This document shows positions 34,510 to 44,679 of a DNA stretch of 64,000 bases, piece after piece. Below the pieces are notes generated by a model. It was not told the DNA's origin, made no database searches, and was given only the letters and a program-made list of their open reading frames with translations. Each line of letters starts with the position of its first letter. Within the stretch, counting starts at the first letter, position 1. This DNA comes from Gnetum montanum (Eukaryota; Streptophyta; Gnetopsida; Gnetales; Gnetaceae). The translations under genes and the position numbers were made by a program. The stretch spans positions 41,739 through 105,738 of the forward strand of contig MNCI01028846.1 in assembly GCA_015680685.1 (NCBI GenBank), read 5' to 3'.

Positions 34510-37173
34510 ATGGAGAGGCTGCAAACAACGGAAAGATTGGTAGGAAGGAACTGGAACGTTTGGAGCATTTTGATGAAGGCTGTTTTAGCACAAAAGGATT
34601 GCCAAGAGGCCCTAGATCCCTCTCAACTAGCAGGAATGTCAACTGCTGATTGGAGGAAAATTAAGACTAGGGCATTGTCTTTCATTCATCCTACCTTAAG
34701 CAATGGGATTTTGGCCTCAATCAAATCAAATATGGATCCACATGATCTATGGAAAACGCTGAAGAATAGGTTTGATAGAGTATCAGGTTTGAATACCTTT
34801 CACATTTATCAGAAAGTTTTTAGATGCAAGAAGAGATCTTATGTGTCTTTTCAAGATCATTTGGATGAAATGATGGGAAATCTGAATAAGTTGGAGGAAT
34901 ATAAAATTGTTATTCCAGATCTAGTTAAATCCTATGCTTTGTTAGACTCCTTACCTGATTCCTGATTTGCAATTGTGACATCTATTACTACTTCTATGAG
35001 TGTTTCATCTATGACATTTGAACAGGTTGTGTCTACCCTTCAGGATTCAAAAGGAAGAGTAGATGAATCTGTTAGATCTGGAAATGTTCATGTAGCAGAG
35101 GAAAGAGGTAGAAGTAGGAAACGTTTCCCAAGTAGGGGGAGAAGCACAGATAGAGGAGTATCACATGGCAGAACTCAAACTCAAGAATGCTGGTACTGTA
35201 AGAAGAAAGGTCATATGAAGAAGGATTGCTTTGCATGGAAAGCACAGAAAAATAAAGGAAAAGAAAAGGAGAAGAAGTCAGAAGAAGGAACATCAGAGGT
35301 ACATGTAGCTAATGAAAACGTCAGTTTTTTGATTCAAGAACAATGTACAATGGTGGCAGATGGATGTAGCAGTGACATCTGGTTGATTGACTCAGGTGCC
35401 TCCTTTCATATTTGTCCAAATAAGTTTTGTTTTACATGTTATCATAAAGTTGAATCTAGTTTTGTATATGCTGCTAATGGAAAAACTTTAAAAGTTCTTG
35501 GAATTGGAAGTATAAGTTTGCAACAAGCAGGGATGCCAAAGGTGACAATAGATAACGTTAGACATGTTCCTGAAGTTACAAAGAAGTTGATTTCAGTTCC
35601 ACAGCTAGATGATTCAGGTCTGAATTTCTGTAGTGGAGGTGGGCATTGGAGGATTTCCAAGGGAATCATGACCATTCTGAAAGAAAAGGAGGGATGCTTA
35701 TATACATTGATGGCAGATTCATGCAACTCTATTGCAACAGTTTCTGATACAGAAAATTCTGAAGTATGGCATAGACATCTTGGACACATTGGCTGGTCAA
35801 GCTTAAAGGTACTTCAAAATCAGACTCTCATTCCTGTATTTTCTTATGCTCAAACTGATTGCAAAGACTGTTTAGTTGGAAAATCTAAGAGAGTAAACTT
35901 TCGTAGGGATTTGGACAGCAGAAAGAAAAATATGTTAGAATTGGTTTATTCTGATATTTGTGGTCCTATGAATCCCATTTCTCTTGGTGGATCTATTTAT
36001 TTTGTAACTTTCATAGATGATTGTACAANNNNNNNNNNNNNNNNNNNNNNNNNNNNNNNNNNNNNNNNNNNNNNNNNNNNNNNNNNNNNNNNNNNNNNNN
36101 NNNNNNNNNNNNNNNNNNNNNNNNNNNNNNNNNNNNNNNNNNNNNNNNNNNNNNNNNNNNNNNNNNNNNNNNNNNNNNNNNNNNNNNNNNNNNNNNNNNN
36201 NNNNNNNNNNNNNNNNNNNNNNNNNNNNNNNNNNNNNNNNNNNNNNNNNNNNNNNNNNNNNNNNNNNNNNNNNNNNNNNNNNNNNNNNNNNNNNNNNNNN
36301 NNNNNNNNNNNNNNNNNNNNNNNNNNNNNNNNNNNNNNNNNNNNNNNNNNNNNNNNNNNNNNNNNNNNNNNNNNNNNNNNNNNNNNNNNNNNNNNNNNNN
36401 NNNNNNNNNNNNNNNNNNNNNNNNNNNNNNNNNNNNNNNNNNNNNNNNNNNNNNNNNNNNNNNNNNNNNNNNNNNNNNNNNNNNNNNNNNNNNNNNNNNN
36501 NNNNNNNNNNNNNNNNNNNNNNNNNNNNNNNNNNNNNNNNNNNNNNNNNNNNNNNNNNNNNNNNNNNNNNNNNNNNNNNNNNNNNNNNNNNNNNNNNNNN
36601 NNNNNNNNNNNNNNNNNNNNNNNNNNNNNNNNNNNNNNNNNNNNNNNNNNNNNNNNNNNNNNNNNNNNNNNNNNNNNNNNNNNNNNNNNNNNNNNNNNNN
36701 NNNNNNNNNNNNNNNNNNNNNNNNNNNNNNNNNNNNNNNNNNNNNNNNNNNNNNNNNNNNNNNNNNNNNNNNNNNNNNNNNNNNNNNNNNNNNNNNNNNN
36801 NNNNNNNNNNNNNNNNNNGGTTTGAAACAAGCCCCTAGGCAGTGGTATAAAAGGTTTGATACTTTCATGAAGAAGCTATCTTATCAGAAAAACAACCTAG
36901 ACCACTGTGTGTATTTTTCTGGAGATATTTCAGGTAAATTTACAGTGTTGTTGTTGTATGTTGATGATATGCTAATTGCTGGAAATGATATAGCAGAGAT
37001 AAAACATTTAAAATTGGAAATGGGCAAAGAATTTGCTATGAAAGATTTGGGACAGGCAAAGAAAATTCTTGGTATGAATATTTACAGGGATAGAAAAAGG
37101 AAGAAGCTGTGGTTGAGTCAGGAAGACTACATTGGAAAGGTTCTAAAGTGTTTCAACATGGAGGATGCAAAAC
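34510..37173 (+). pseudogene. copia gag-pol, one stop codon, N gap, truncated in RT
   Basis: Single frame from 34510. Gag has a CCHC zinc knuckle (CWYCKKKGHMKKDC) near 35185. The protease active site is WLIDSGASFH near 35385. The GAG-pre-integrase segment HRHLGHIGWSSLKVL lies near 35770. Integrase starts with LVYSDICGPM and ends at an N gap of 790 bp (36029-36818) that is shorter than the family would need. RT resumes with GLKQAPRQWYKRFDTFMKK and the catalytic YVDDMLIAG near 36960. A TGA at 34963-34965 interrupts the frame in gag. After 37173 the frame runs on in unrelated sequence to 37310. Confidence 0.85.
36029..36818. other. Assembly gap (790 N)
   Basis: Run of N inside copia pol; open frames crossing it are not evidence of coding. 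Confidence 1.
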
Positions 37174-37722
37174 CTCATTATCCTGAACCACATTACATGC
37201 ACATCCTCATATCCACAAGACCTCACATCTTCATACAGAATGTAGATTCTCCTCTCTGTAATCACAACAAAAAAGCAATTATAGATCAGATAACCTACTT
37301 TGAATACTAGCTATTTGATTCCTTATTTGCAATTTTGTCATGTTGTAACATGACTGAGCAGAATAGGCATGAAAATCAAATAACATTGCATAACTCACTA
37401 TTTTTGTGACCAAAATGGAAACGTGTGTGCAGTTTCCTCCAAATCTTTTTTAAAGGATGCATGATCTTGTGGACCCATACTGGCCACCAGCCTTCCCTGA
37501 CACTGCAAACACAAAAATTCAAATGCTAATAATACAAACCTAGAAACTATGACTAAGGTGAAAAAAAATAGAAGAAGATAAACATGGCTTGGCATTCTAT
37601 ATATAGGCTTAGTTTATTCTGATCTCTCTGCTAGTGCTGTTTTGGATCAGGGGTGTTTTCTTGGTTTATTTTATTTCATACTATTCTTTTGCCAATGAAG
37701 ATACATATCATTGTGTTTTTCC
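37174..37722. other. Junction segment between copia and SRF
   Basis: Not copia and not recognisable SRF. A minus-strand stretch at about 37430-37505 looks exon-like (TTTGTGTTTGCAG acceptor, then VASMGPQDHASFKKDLEE) but I cannot assign it. Confidence 0.3.
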
Positions 37723-38254
37723 AGGTTGATTTCACTCTGATCTTTTCACCATTGTAGTTCCAAGTGCTAGTTTGAGCAATCCCTTGTAAGATGGGTAGTT
37801 CCCCAACTTCATGATATGGATGCACTGGCAAAAATGGTTGATCCAGTATTGAAAGGAATCTTTCTGACAAAATCTGTGTCTATTTTCGCAGATATAGTAT
37901 CTATGTATCTTCAAGTAAGATAAATGTGTTTTGTTTTTAGTGTAAGAAAATCATGATTATCATTGAGTAAGATAAAACAAATCTGAAGTTCTTGTATTTT
38001 CATAGCAGCCAAAGCCAGAATTCAGGCCTCTAATGTCCAAAGTGGTGCACATTCTTAGTTGTTGGTGCAATGTGCTAGTAACAGAAGAATGTCAAGCGAA
38101 CAAGTGGGAGCGGGTTCAATGTAATTAAGACTATATGTAAATCATTTTGGATTATGGAAAATGAGATTTATGTTAACTTAGTGAATGCATGGCATGTGAA
38201 ATTAGAGAATGGTTAGCCACAATCACTAGGCGACCTTAGAAAATTCCATTTCCA

Positions 38255-38272
38255 CCCCCCCCCCCCCCCCCC
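38255..38272 (+). repeat. Poly-C run of 18
   Basis: Uninterrupted C tract just past the end of the SRF remnant, in otherwise AT-rich sequence; length may be affected by sequencing error. Confidence 0.9.
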
Positions 38273-38820
38273 TCCTCTCTTCGCCCCCAAGTGTGATGAT
38301 CCATGGCTGTCCTGTGAGCAACAAGGCAAAGCGAGTTCCTCTCCACTTGAGCCCTTAGCTAGCCAGGACCTGCTATGATGTTGTCTACTTTATACATCTA
38401 TTTTATACTTAAAGACACATGCACAAGGGTTGAACTACACCATGGGCAAATTTTTTGAAAAGACCATGTTCTTTGGCAGTGTAGCTAATCGGCTAGACTC
38501 GTGTTGGAATTCCTATCTTAAGAATGAAGTGCACCATGAGCAAAGTTTCCTCTAAAGAAAAGAAAAATGAGGACCATGTTCATTGGCAATGTAATAAGTT
38601 CTTAAGTGTGATGGGGTTTGGCAGCAATCTGCACCTTAATCGTTCATTCCCTATAATAAAGGAATCTAAGGAATCGTTCATGAAGTTTAGTACAAGTCTT
38701 GTGAAGTTTATTTTAGGACTGTTTGTAAATCATTTGTAAGGGATATCAATGACCCAGCTGTCCACTGTGAATCATTTTGCAAGTCCAGTCTGTATGGACT
38801 ATTAGTGAAGGCCATTTGTA

Positions 38821-39256
38821 AAGGTTTTTTATTCTTTTCTTTTTGGGGAAAAAAATTACTGAAAAGATGGGGCACCAAATGTTTAATGGGGTTGCATTTT
38901 CATGTGAATTGGAGTGGATAATATTTATGGACAAATGCAGAAATATTTTATATTTGCTAGCAAATGCTAAAGCTCCATTGGTGTAGCTTATACCATGTAA
39001 TACATGATGGAAACTTCTTACCCAAATTGGGTATAGAATGCTAAAGGTTTTTTATTCTTTTCTTTTTGGGGAAAAAATTACCGAAAAGATGGGGCACCAA
39101 ATGTTTAATGGGGTTGCATTTTCATGTGAATTGGAGTGGATAATATTTATGGACAAATGCAGAAATATTTTATATTTGCTGGCAAATGCTAAAGCTCCAT
39201 TGGTGTAGCTTATACCATGTAATACATGATTAAAACTTCTTACCCAAATTGGGTAA
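38821..39256 (+). repeat. Tandem duplication, period 223 bp
   Basis: The unit beginning AAGGTTTTTTATTCTTTTCT occurs at 38821 and again at 39044. It runs about 213 bp to CCCAAATTGGGTA, with only a few differences, so the duplication is recent. No coding content. Confidence 0.95.
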
Positions 39257-39982
39257 TTATATAGAAGGTTGATTGTCGCTCTGGAATAATTTATCTTTTG
39301 AAATGATAGAATGCTTGCTATATTGTTGGTTCCATCATAGTTGTGAATTTTATATGTGACTTGTTAGATTTCCCTTTTGAAGTCTAATTTGCTTTGATTT
39401 TTTAACTTTTAATGGTTATATGTATGTTTGCTTGGCATATGTGAAGGTTACCATGGAAAACCTAAGATAGGAGCATAGTATATGAACATCAGTGTCTGAG
39501 GTGGCATGTACATTTTGCCTGTGATTTTTCACTATTAGCATGAGCTACTTGACAGTATATGGTTTTTGTATGCGGTTTTAAAGGATCTATTGGTATCTCT
39601 GCAATAATATGTGCATGACTAAAGGGGAAATTGTGATATTTACTTGTTAAATTTCCAGTGATACAGCTTGAAATATTCATATTGCAACAGTAACAAATTT
39701 GGGTGAAGCAAAATGAACATGGAAGATGTATATCATAATATATATTAGTGGAATACAATATATGTAAGTGATGCTCGAAACTCTTAATAATGTTTTTGTT
39801 TAAACCAGTTTTATGCTACTTTCTTTTTGGGTATAATGCTTCAAAATCATGTCAAATTTGAGTCTGATGTTACTTTGCTAAATTTGCATGGTCAGCTAAG
39901 CTTCTTGATATAGTGATTCTACCTTTGATGTTATAGGTTTATCATATGTTAGCATCATCCGAACATTTTTTGTGTTTTGCAG

Positions 39983-40035
39983 ATACTCTATTGTCACTGC
40001 TATTTGAGCCAAGGATTCCTTTTGCTACTTACTTG
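39983..40035 (+). other. Possible isolated exon upstream of element E
   Basis: Acceptor TGTGTTTTGCAG, then 53 bp that translate without stops (DTLLSLLFEPRIPFATYL), then donor GTCAGT. It might belong with the exon at 48352 on the far side of element E, which would make E an intron insertion. Unproven. Confidence 0.25.
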
Positions 40036-40156
40036 GTCAGTACAGAGCAATATTTTATTTTAATGTATTTGATTTTGTAAGTTCCTTCATTTCCACGTGC
40101 CACCTGGGGGCTTGGTAAAACTTTACATGATGATGAGACGTGATTTACACTAGGCC

Positions 40157-40200
40157 GCGATATCGCGTCTTCTCCTGCGATATCGCGTACGCGATATCGC
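40157..40200. promoter_or_regulatory. U3 palindrome array of element E, 5' LTR
   Basis: Three GCGATATCGC palindromes (40157-40166, 40177-40186, 40191-40200). The last two, joined by GTAC, form a perfect 24-bp palindrome (40177-40200) that ends 15 bp before the TATA box. The position suggests binding sites for a dimeric regulator or a cruciform; the role is not known. Confidence 0.75.
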
Positions 40201-40473
40201 ATCCCGCCGCCATTTCTATAAATAAGAGGCGGCACTCCCTTCATTTCCCAATCCTAGCTAGTGTAGCAAACCTCTGGCAGATTGATCACTCCAGAGTTAG
40301 AATTTTTCCCCATGTGCCCGCAGTAGGAGTCCTAGAGTGAACGGCTCTTTATTCGAGCAGCTTGTAACCTGAACCCAAGTTGTGTACGGCAATAAAGACG
40401 AACTTGTTTGGATAAACCTTGCAGCACGTGGTTTCATTTATTGCTTTATTTCCTGCTTTCCTAGTGCGTTCAA

Positions 40474-40790
40474 GTACGACTTGATTACGAGCGTCTACGG
40501 ACGTGTACGGCTAGTCAAGGAATCGGCTGCTTGACGCAATGCATGAGTACGACTCAATTACGAGCATTGGATGCTTGGTAACCCAGTAGCGTATTCCAGG
40601 ATTCTGCGCTTGGTAACTCCCGGGTCTGATGTGTACGGCTAGTTGAGGAATCGGCTGCTCATTGCTAGGCTAGATCGTGTGATAAGTACGACTTAGTTAC
40701 GAGCACCCACGGGTGTGTACGGCTGGCTAAGGAATCGGCTGCTTATCACACGTAGGCTAAATAGGTGCCTCAGTACGACCACTTCGAGCA
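40474..40790 (+). repeat. Paired repeated blocks in R/U5 of element E
   Basis: GTACGACTTGATTACGAGC-type blocks at 40474, 40547, 40686 and (partial) 40773 alternate with GTGTACGGCT...AAGGAATCGGCTGCT blocks near 40503, 40631 and 40715. The same blocks occur in the 3' LTR and once in solo LTR F. Confidence 0.85.
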
Positions 40791-41171
40791 CTTGCGTTAC
40801 GTGTGGCGATCCCAGTAACGATTAGCGTTTGGTAAGCTGCAGTTGCATAGTTCAGGGTGTGTCCGGTAAGTGGGAACGGATGCTGACGCTAGTTAATTTA
40901 GACTTAGATCTTTAGTTAGAGTTAGCTTAGTTTCTCAACCCTTTCTCCTGGTAGCATAGAAGATAAGCCGAAAATACCAAAAAAATCACATACCTCAGAC
41001 TTGCTTAACCATACACCGTGACACATACAAGCAAGCCTGGGAAGACAACGAACGATTAACCCCAAGTGTTTCTTGTGGCGTTAAGGCATTTAGTCTGCGG
41101 AGTTCGACCGGATCGCGCGTGCACGCTCGTATTCGTATGGTTGAGTGTAGGGGTACCTCGCCACTCATCAT

Positions 41172-41190
41172 TGGCGCCGTTGCCGGGGAC
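41172..41190 (+). promoter_or_regulatory. Primer-binding site of element E (tRNA-Asp)
   Basis: TGGCGCCGTTGCCGGGGAC, one base inside the LTR, complementary to the acceptor end of plant tRNA-Asp. Confidence 0.92.
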
Positions 41191-41316
41191 TAAGTGTTTT
41201 TTCGCCAATTTAACATAAGGGATATCACTCACATCGTTGTGAGCTTAAAACGAACCTTAGGGTTAATCAGTTAATTAAGAACATAAATAACGGTGAAAAT
41301 TAGCACACCATTAGAA

Positions 41317-44300
41317 ATGGCTTCTTCTCATGAAATCAACTCACCTAAGGACAATACAGGAGAAAGTCAGGATCATACGCATAACCGAAATCAACCATGT
41401 CCTCAACAATCTAAGGTCACATATACTCATCCCGATGAGTATGTGCCAGATTTTACCTTTGTTTTCCATCAAGATGAGCAACTGCGGTGGAGAGACATGC
41501 AAGGTAACATCGTGTTACCCCCAGATCGATCCGCTCCCAACATGCTTTCCCGTGCTTTGGTACAGTATGGCATGCATGAGCTGCTTGCTGAATACGTTTT
41601 GGATGATTATGACACAAGGGATTATCATCCCACAAATGCCCAACGTATTCGGGATGCAAGGCAGGAGAGCCAACATTCACTATTGAAGGGCAAGGTTCCC
41701 CACGTCATTAGTGAAATAGGAGAAGAGGAACCCCTCACGATGGGTTTCTTAGAAAATGATGTTCCTCCTCCTCACTCTAGTGAAGAGGTTAGGCATCAGG
41801 GCCTTAGATCAACGATACATATTCCAGGCTCTGATCCCCGTGAGCACCAGCTGTTCACGGCAGGAACAATCACTCGCACTAATGACGGACTCGTTGATCG
41901 TCACAACGATCGGGGCCGAAGCAGCCGAAGAGAAGGCAAGAAACATCACCATGGTGATGGATCCCCTTCTTCTTCCCCTTCATCACATCATTCACCCTCT
42001 CCTTCCACATCTGGGCGCAGCCACCATGAGCATAACGCGGAAAGTAAAGGTAGAAGAGATGAAATGCCTCGACAAGAAGGTCGAGAGGAGTTAGGACAAG
42101 GGCAAGGACGTAGGGAGAATAGGGAACCACAACGTAGACATCACAGACGTCATGAAAGAGATGATCATGACGAACCCCTATTCGCAACCCGAAGTATGCT
42201 TGACATTAGAGAGGCAGTTAGGATTCCCACAAGGCATTTGAAAGACAGTAGGATCAAGCGTTTGGATATAAATAATATCCCACGTTTTGAAGGGGGATAC
42301 AACGCTGATCCTCAACATCATTTACAGGCATTCCACGATGCCTGTGCCTTGCAGAACATAGACAATGAGTGGCAGAAACTCAAGTTGTTCCCAAGGACAC
42401 TCACTAAAGAAGCAGAAAGCTGGTACCGGTCCTTAGAACCGGAAACCATCAGGAGGTGGAGTACGATGCTTGAATTGTTCAACAACAAATATCAAACGTA
42501 CTCCAGAGTGTCTAACTTGCGTAAGCAGATCCAAGGCTGGAAACAAGGAGCTTATGAATCCTTGGATGCTGCCATGGCCCGTTACTACACATTGCTACAT
42601 CGTTGCCCGGGCCATGGGTACGCTAAACGGGATCAACTTCGCCACCTCGTGGATGGGCTACGAAATGAAACGAGAAGAACTCTTGGGACTTACGCCCAAG
42701 GGAGACTCTCCCAATTAAGAGCCCATGAAGTTGAAGTTTTGTTGGAACAAGTAGCGCAAGAAGAGGGTGAGCTACGTAAAAGAGAAAGTGCGGAGGAATA
42801 CAACCGCGATCCCTCCCTTCGCAAGAAGGGAGTGAAATTCTGTGATGAGGAGGATGAGTCACCACTCGAAGAGTTGGTGAACAGGAAAACCGTGCCGATC
42901 CAAAAGTTAACAACGGAGGTATCGGCTAAGGTAGACCAAATGTGGGATTCCTTAGACTCACGAATAGAAACAGTTTTGAAAATCGTAGAAGAGTCTAAGG
43001 ATGAGCAAAGTAGTGATAAAAGCAAAAACATGCGGAGAAACTTTAACCCTGCACATAACAAGGGTAAGGGAAAAATCTCTAACTCCGATGAGGCTGAAAA
43101 TTCTGATTCAGACAATGACGGTGGATGTGAGGTCTGCTATTATGACCATCCTAAGGGATGTTGTCCAATCATCTCACATCTGCAGGAGTCTGGGGTGTAT
43201 GCATTAAATCCAAGACTTAATCAACGGCAAACACCCAGAAGGTTACCTTATCCACAAGGTAACCCGAGGCAGTTCCACCAACCCTTGACGTATTATCCAA
43301 GTGGAACACCTCCGCAGCCCATCGAGCAACATCAGCAGTGGCAATACCCACAGTCATGGGGGATGCCACAGCCAACACATCGATACCCTTACCGGCAGCC
43401 TGATCCTTATGGTTATTATGTGCAGCAGCCAGTTTCTCCAGGTGACGCTATGAGTCACACTCCACGCCGTCACTACTACGCTCGGGAGTACTTCAGAAGG
43501 ACTCCTTCTCCTCCGGGAGACATTCCACATTCTGTCCATCCTCTAACTCCACCCGCACCTTTTCCTCAAGTAGTTCCCATAACACCTCCTGCTCCAACAA
43601 TGCAAGGGGAATTACCTACCCAACCGCAGCAACGTCACGCCGCGAGATCTGTAAATATTCAGAGTGTAAATATCCAACCGGACACTAGTTCTGGCGATAA
43701 CTGTACAAAAAGGAGACCCTTTTTCAGAACTAGGAGCCCGGATAGGCTCTCGCAACAACAAGCGGACGGGTATATGTATAGGCCTCTAACTACTAACACT
43801 TCGGAGCACCCTTCAGTCCAAGGGAATGTAACGCATACGGTTATGCTAACACATACCGTAACTGACTGGATCAAGGTAGGCCACCTTCCCAGGAAACTAA
43901 CTGATCCTGGGAGTCCCTTTATTCATTTGCAGATCGCTGGGAATGCACCACATCGAGCTCTTCTTGACTCAGGTTCCGGAGTCAACTTAATTTCGCGAAA
44001 GATGTATCACGCCTGGAACCTGCCCCAACTTAAGAAGAGCAACATCCAACTAGAGCTGGCAGACCAGTCCATCACTATTCCCTTGGGTTTGGTGGAGGAC
44101 GTTATCACCACTGTGTGTGGTTGGTCCTACCCAGCGGATTTCCTAGTGATCGATGTTAACAACAACGAAGGGGACTTCCCAATTATAATGGGAAGGGCAT
44201 GGCTAAGCACAGTAGATGCATGCCTTAGGATCCGTGATCTTTCCTTGGAAATCTCCAAGATAAACATATGTGGAAAGATCGAGAAGAGGATAGTTCCATG

Positions 44301-44661
44301 CATCACATACAGTGATTCATCGGGTGATGACACGGAGGAAATGTCTCCATGTCACAGGTGTGCCCAGGAAACTCTGCAACAAAGATGCCTGTATGTAGCA
44401 ACCACACAAGAAGTAGTAGACACCCCGTGGTTGACAGCTTCTCATAAGAGCAAACAAATATGCATGGAACGAACTGAGGCAACTCATGCCAACAACCGTG
44501 GCATAGACACATTGGAACGTGAGCGTCGCCAACTTCCAACCCTGAATTTAAGATCATCAATTGGGAGAAGTTGGGCACTGCTTAGAAATTCAAATAGGCG
44601 CTCACTACTTCGGATCTCTCCCTCACAACTCAGTCATGGGGGAGATGGCCACCTATGCTAA
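41317..44661 (+). CDS. Gag-protease polyprotein of element E
   Basis: 1,114 residues, intact. I take the first ATG (41317); the open frame extends to 41293 without an ATG. Gag would form the particle that packages the RNA. Residues about 180-300 are a highly charged Arg/His/Ser-rich region. Residues about 325-460 are the retrotransposon gag core (AFHDACALQNIDNEWQKLKL, EAESWYRSLE, LELFNNKYQTYSRV). Residues about 604-617 hold a knuckle-like CEVCYYDHPKGCCP with shortened spacing. A Pro/Gln/Tyr-rich linker follows to about 770. The retropepsin domain spans about 865-990 with active site ALLDSGSGVNLIS and FPIIMGRAWLST. The last 30 or so residues are out of frame with element B's pol linker after a 1-base shift, and the frame ends next to a PPT-like motif. 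No RT follows. Confidence 0.92.
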   Translation: MASSHEINSPKDNTGESQDHTHNRNQPCPQQSKVTYTHPDEYVPDFTFVFHQDEQLRWRDMQGNIVLPPDRSAPNMLSRALVQYGMHELLAEYVLDDYDTRDYHPTNAQRIRDARQESQHSLLKGKVPHVISEIGEEEPLTMGFLENDVPPPHSSEEVRHQGLRSTIHIPGSDPREHQLFTAGTITRTNDGLVDRHNDRGRSSRREGKKHHHGDGSPSSSPSSHHSPSPSTSGRSHHEHNAESKGRRDEMPRQEGREELGQGQGRRENREPQRRHHRRHERDDHDEPLFATRSMLDIREAVRIPTRHLKDSRIKRLDINNIPRFEGGYNADPQHHLQAFHDACALQNIDNEWQKLKLFPRTLTKEAESWYRSLEPETIRRWSTMLELFNNKYQTYSRVSNLRKQIQGWKQGAYESLDAAMARYYTLLHRCPGHGYAKRDQLRHLVDGLRNETRRTLGTYAQGRLSQLRAHEVEVLLEQVAQEEGELRKRESAEEYNRDPSLRKKGVKFCDEEDESPLEELVNRKTVPIQKLTTEVSAKVDQMWDSLDSRIETVLKIVEESKDEQSSDKSKNMRRNFNPAHNKGKGKISNSDEAENSDSDNDGGCEVCYYDHPKGCCPIISHLQESGVYALNPRLNQRQTPRRLPYPQGNPRQFHQPLTYYPSGTPPQPIEQHQQWQYPQSWGMPQPTHRYPYRQPDPYGYYVQQPVSPGDAMSHTPRRHYYAREYFRRTPSPPGDIPHSVHPLTPPAPFPQVVPITPPAPTMQGELPTQPQQRHAARSVNIQSVNIQPDTSSGDNCTKRRPFFRTRSPDRLSQQQADGYMYRPLTTNTSEHPSVQGNVTHTVMLTHTVTDWIKVGHLPRKLTDPGSPFIHLQIAGNAPHRALLDSGSGVNLISRKMYHAWNLPQLKKSNIQLELADQSITIPLGLVEDVITTVCGWSYPADFLVIDVNNNEGDFPIIMGRAWLSTVDACLRIRDLSLEISKINICGKIEKRIVPCITYSDSSGDDTEEMSPCHRCAQETLQQRCLYVATTQEVVDTPWLTASHKSKQICMERTEATHANNRGIDTLERERRQLPTLNLRSSIGRSWALLRNSNRRSLLRISPSQLSHGGDGHLC
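44632..44642 (+). other. First PPT-like motif of element E
   Basis: AGTCATGGGGG at the end of the gag-protease frame; the same motif follows pol in B (9248-9258) and gag in G (57623-57632). Confidence 0.7.
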
Positions 44662-44679
44662 TCATATGGGGCCCTCAGT

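Larger units (their letters stand above)
33818..37173 (+). mobile_element. Element D: Ty1/copia retrotransposon, 3' truncated, inside the SRF kinase region
   Basis: Starts with a 665-bp 5' LTR (TGTTGG...ATAACA) directly after SRF exon sequence and carries a gag-pol reading frame ending in mid RT. No RNase H, polypurine tract or 3' LTR is found. Homology ends near 37173 (after NMEDAKP), and SRF exon sequence resumes by about 37723. The missing central kinase exon suggests that a deletion removed the element's 3' end together with host sequence. Confidence 0.85.
24167..38124 (+). pseudogene. STRUBBELIG-receptor-family (SRF) leucine-rich-repeat receptor-like kinase, broken and interrupted by a copia element
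   Basis: SRF proteins are plasma-membrane LRR receptor-like kinases acting in cell-surface signalling; their kinase domain is atypical. Exons with phases that match: 24167-24311 (hydrophobic leader), 27072-27204 (LNSLSQLTGWNATGG), six LRR exons at 27331-27402, 27501-27572, 27672-27743, 27824-27895, 29805-29876 and 29985-30050, then 30352-30431, and 30522-30892 with a membrane segment near residue LRSIILVLVVALAV. Kinase exons: ending at 32460 (ATNFFSQENLIGEG), 33303-33573, 33669-33817, about 37723-37914 ([20 protein letters not shown]) and 38009-38124. Lesions: stops at former Arg/Glu codons (TGA in AVKKIE*W and ISQL*HDN, TAG in YLH*VC), frameshifts near 33475, 30355 and 38062, and a lost acceptor (AA for AG at 27670-27671). 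The copia insertion replaces the central kinase exon. The atypical KNFK and LSDSG in place of HRD and DFG are usual in SRFs. Exon 1 assignment is inferred from phase. Confidence 0.8.
40131..41170 (+). repeat. 5' LTR of element E
   Basis: 1,040 bp, TGATGAG...CTCATCA. U3 has three GCGATATCGC units, TATA box CTATAAATAAG at 40216-40226, polyadenylation-like AATAAA at 40391-40396, and repeated blocks in R/U5. It is CpG-rich compared with its surroundings. Confidence 0.97.

Noticed and set aside
35997-36868. Several open frames of 270-430 codons on both strands
   Set aside because: They are almost wholly translated N gap.
38255-38272. Poly-C run as an i-motif or regulatory element
   Set aside because: A single homopolymer in non-coding DNA next to a pseudogene; may be partly sequencing error.
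40157-40200. Phosphate-response (P1BS) or evening-element sites as the identity of the palindromes
   Set aside because: GCGATATCGC does not fit GNATATNC or AAAATATCT; a GARP-type factor remains possible but is unsupported.
41453-44578. Many minus-strand and shifted frames across the gag-protease gene
   Set aside because: Shadows of the intact 1,114-codon frame; none has a recognisable motif.
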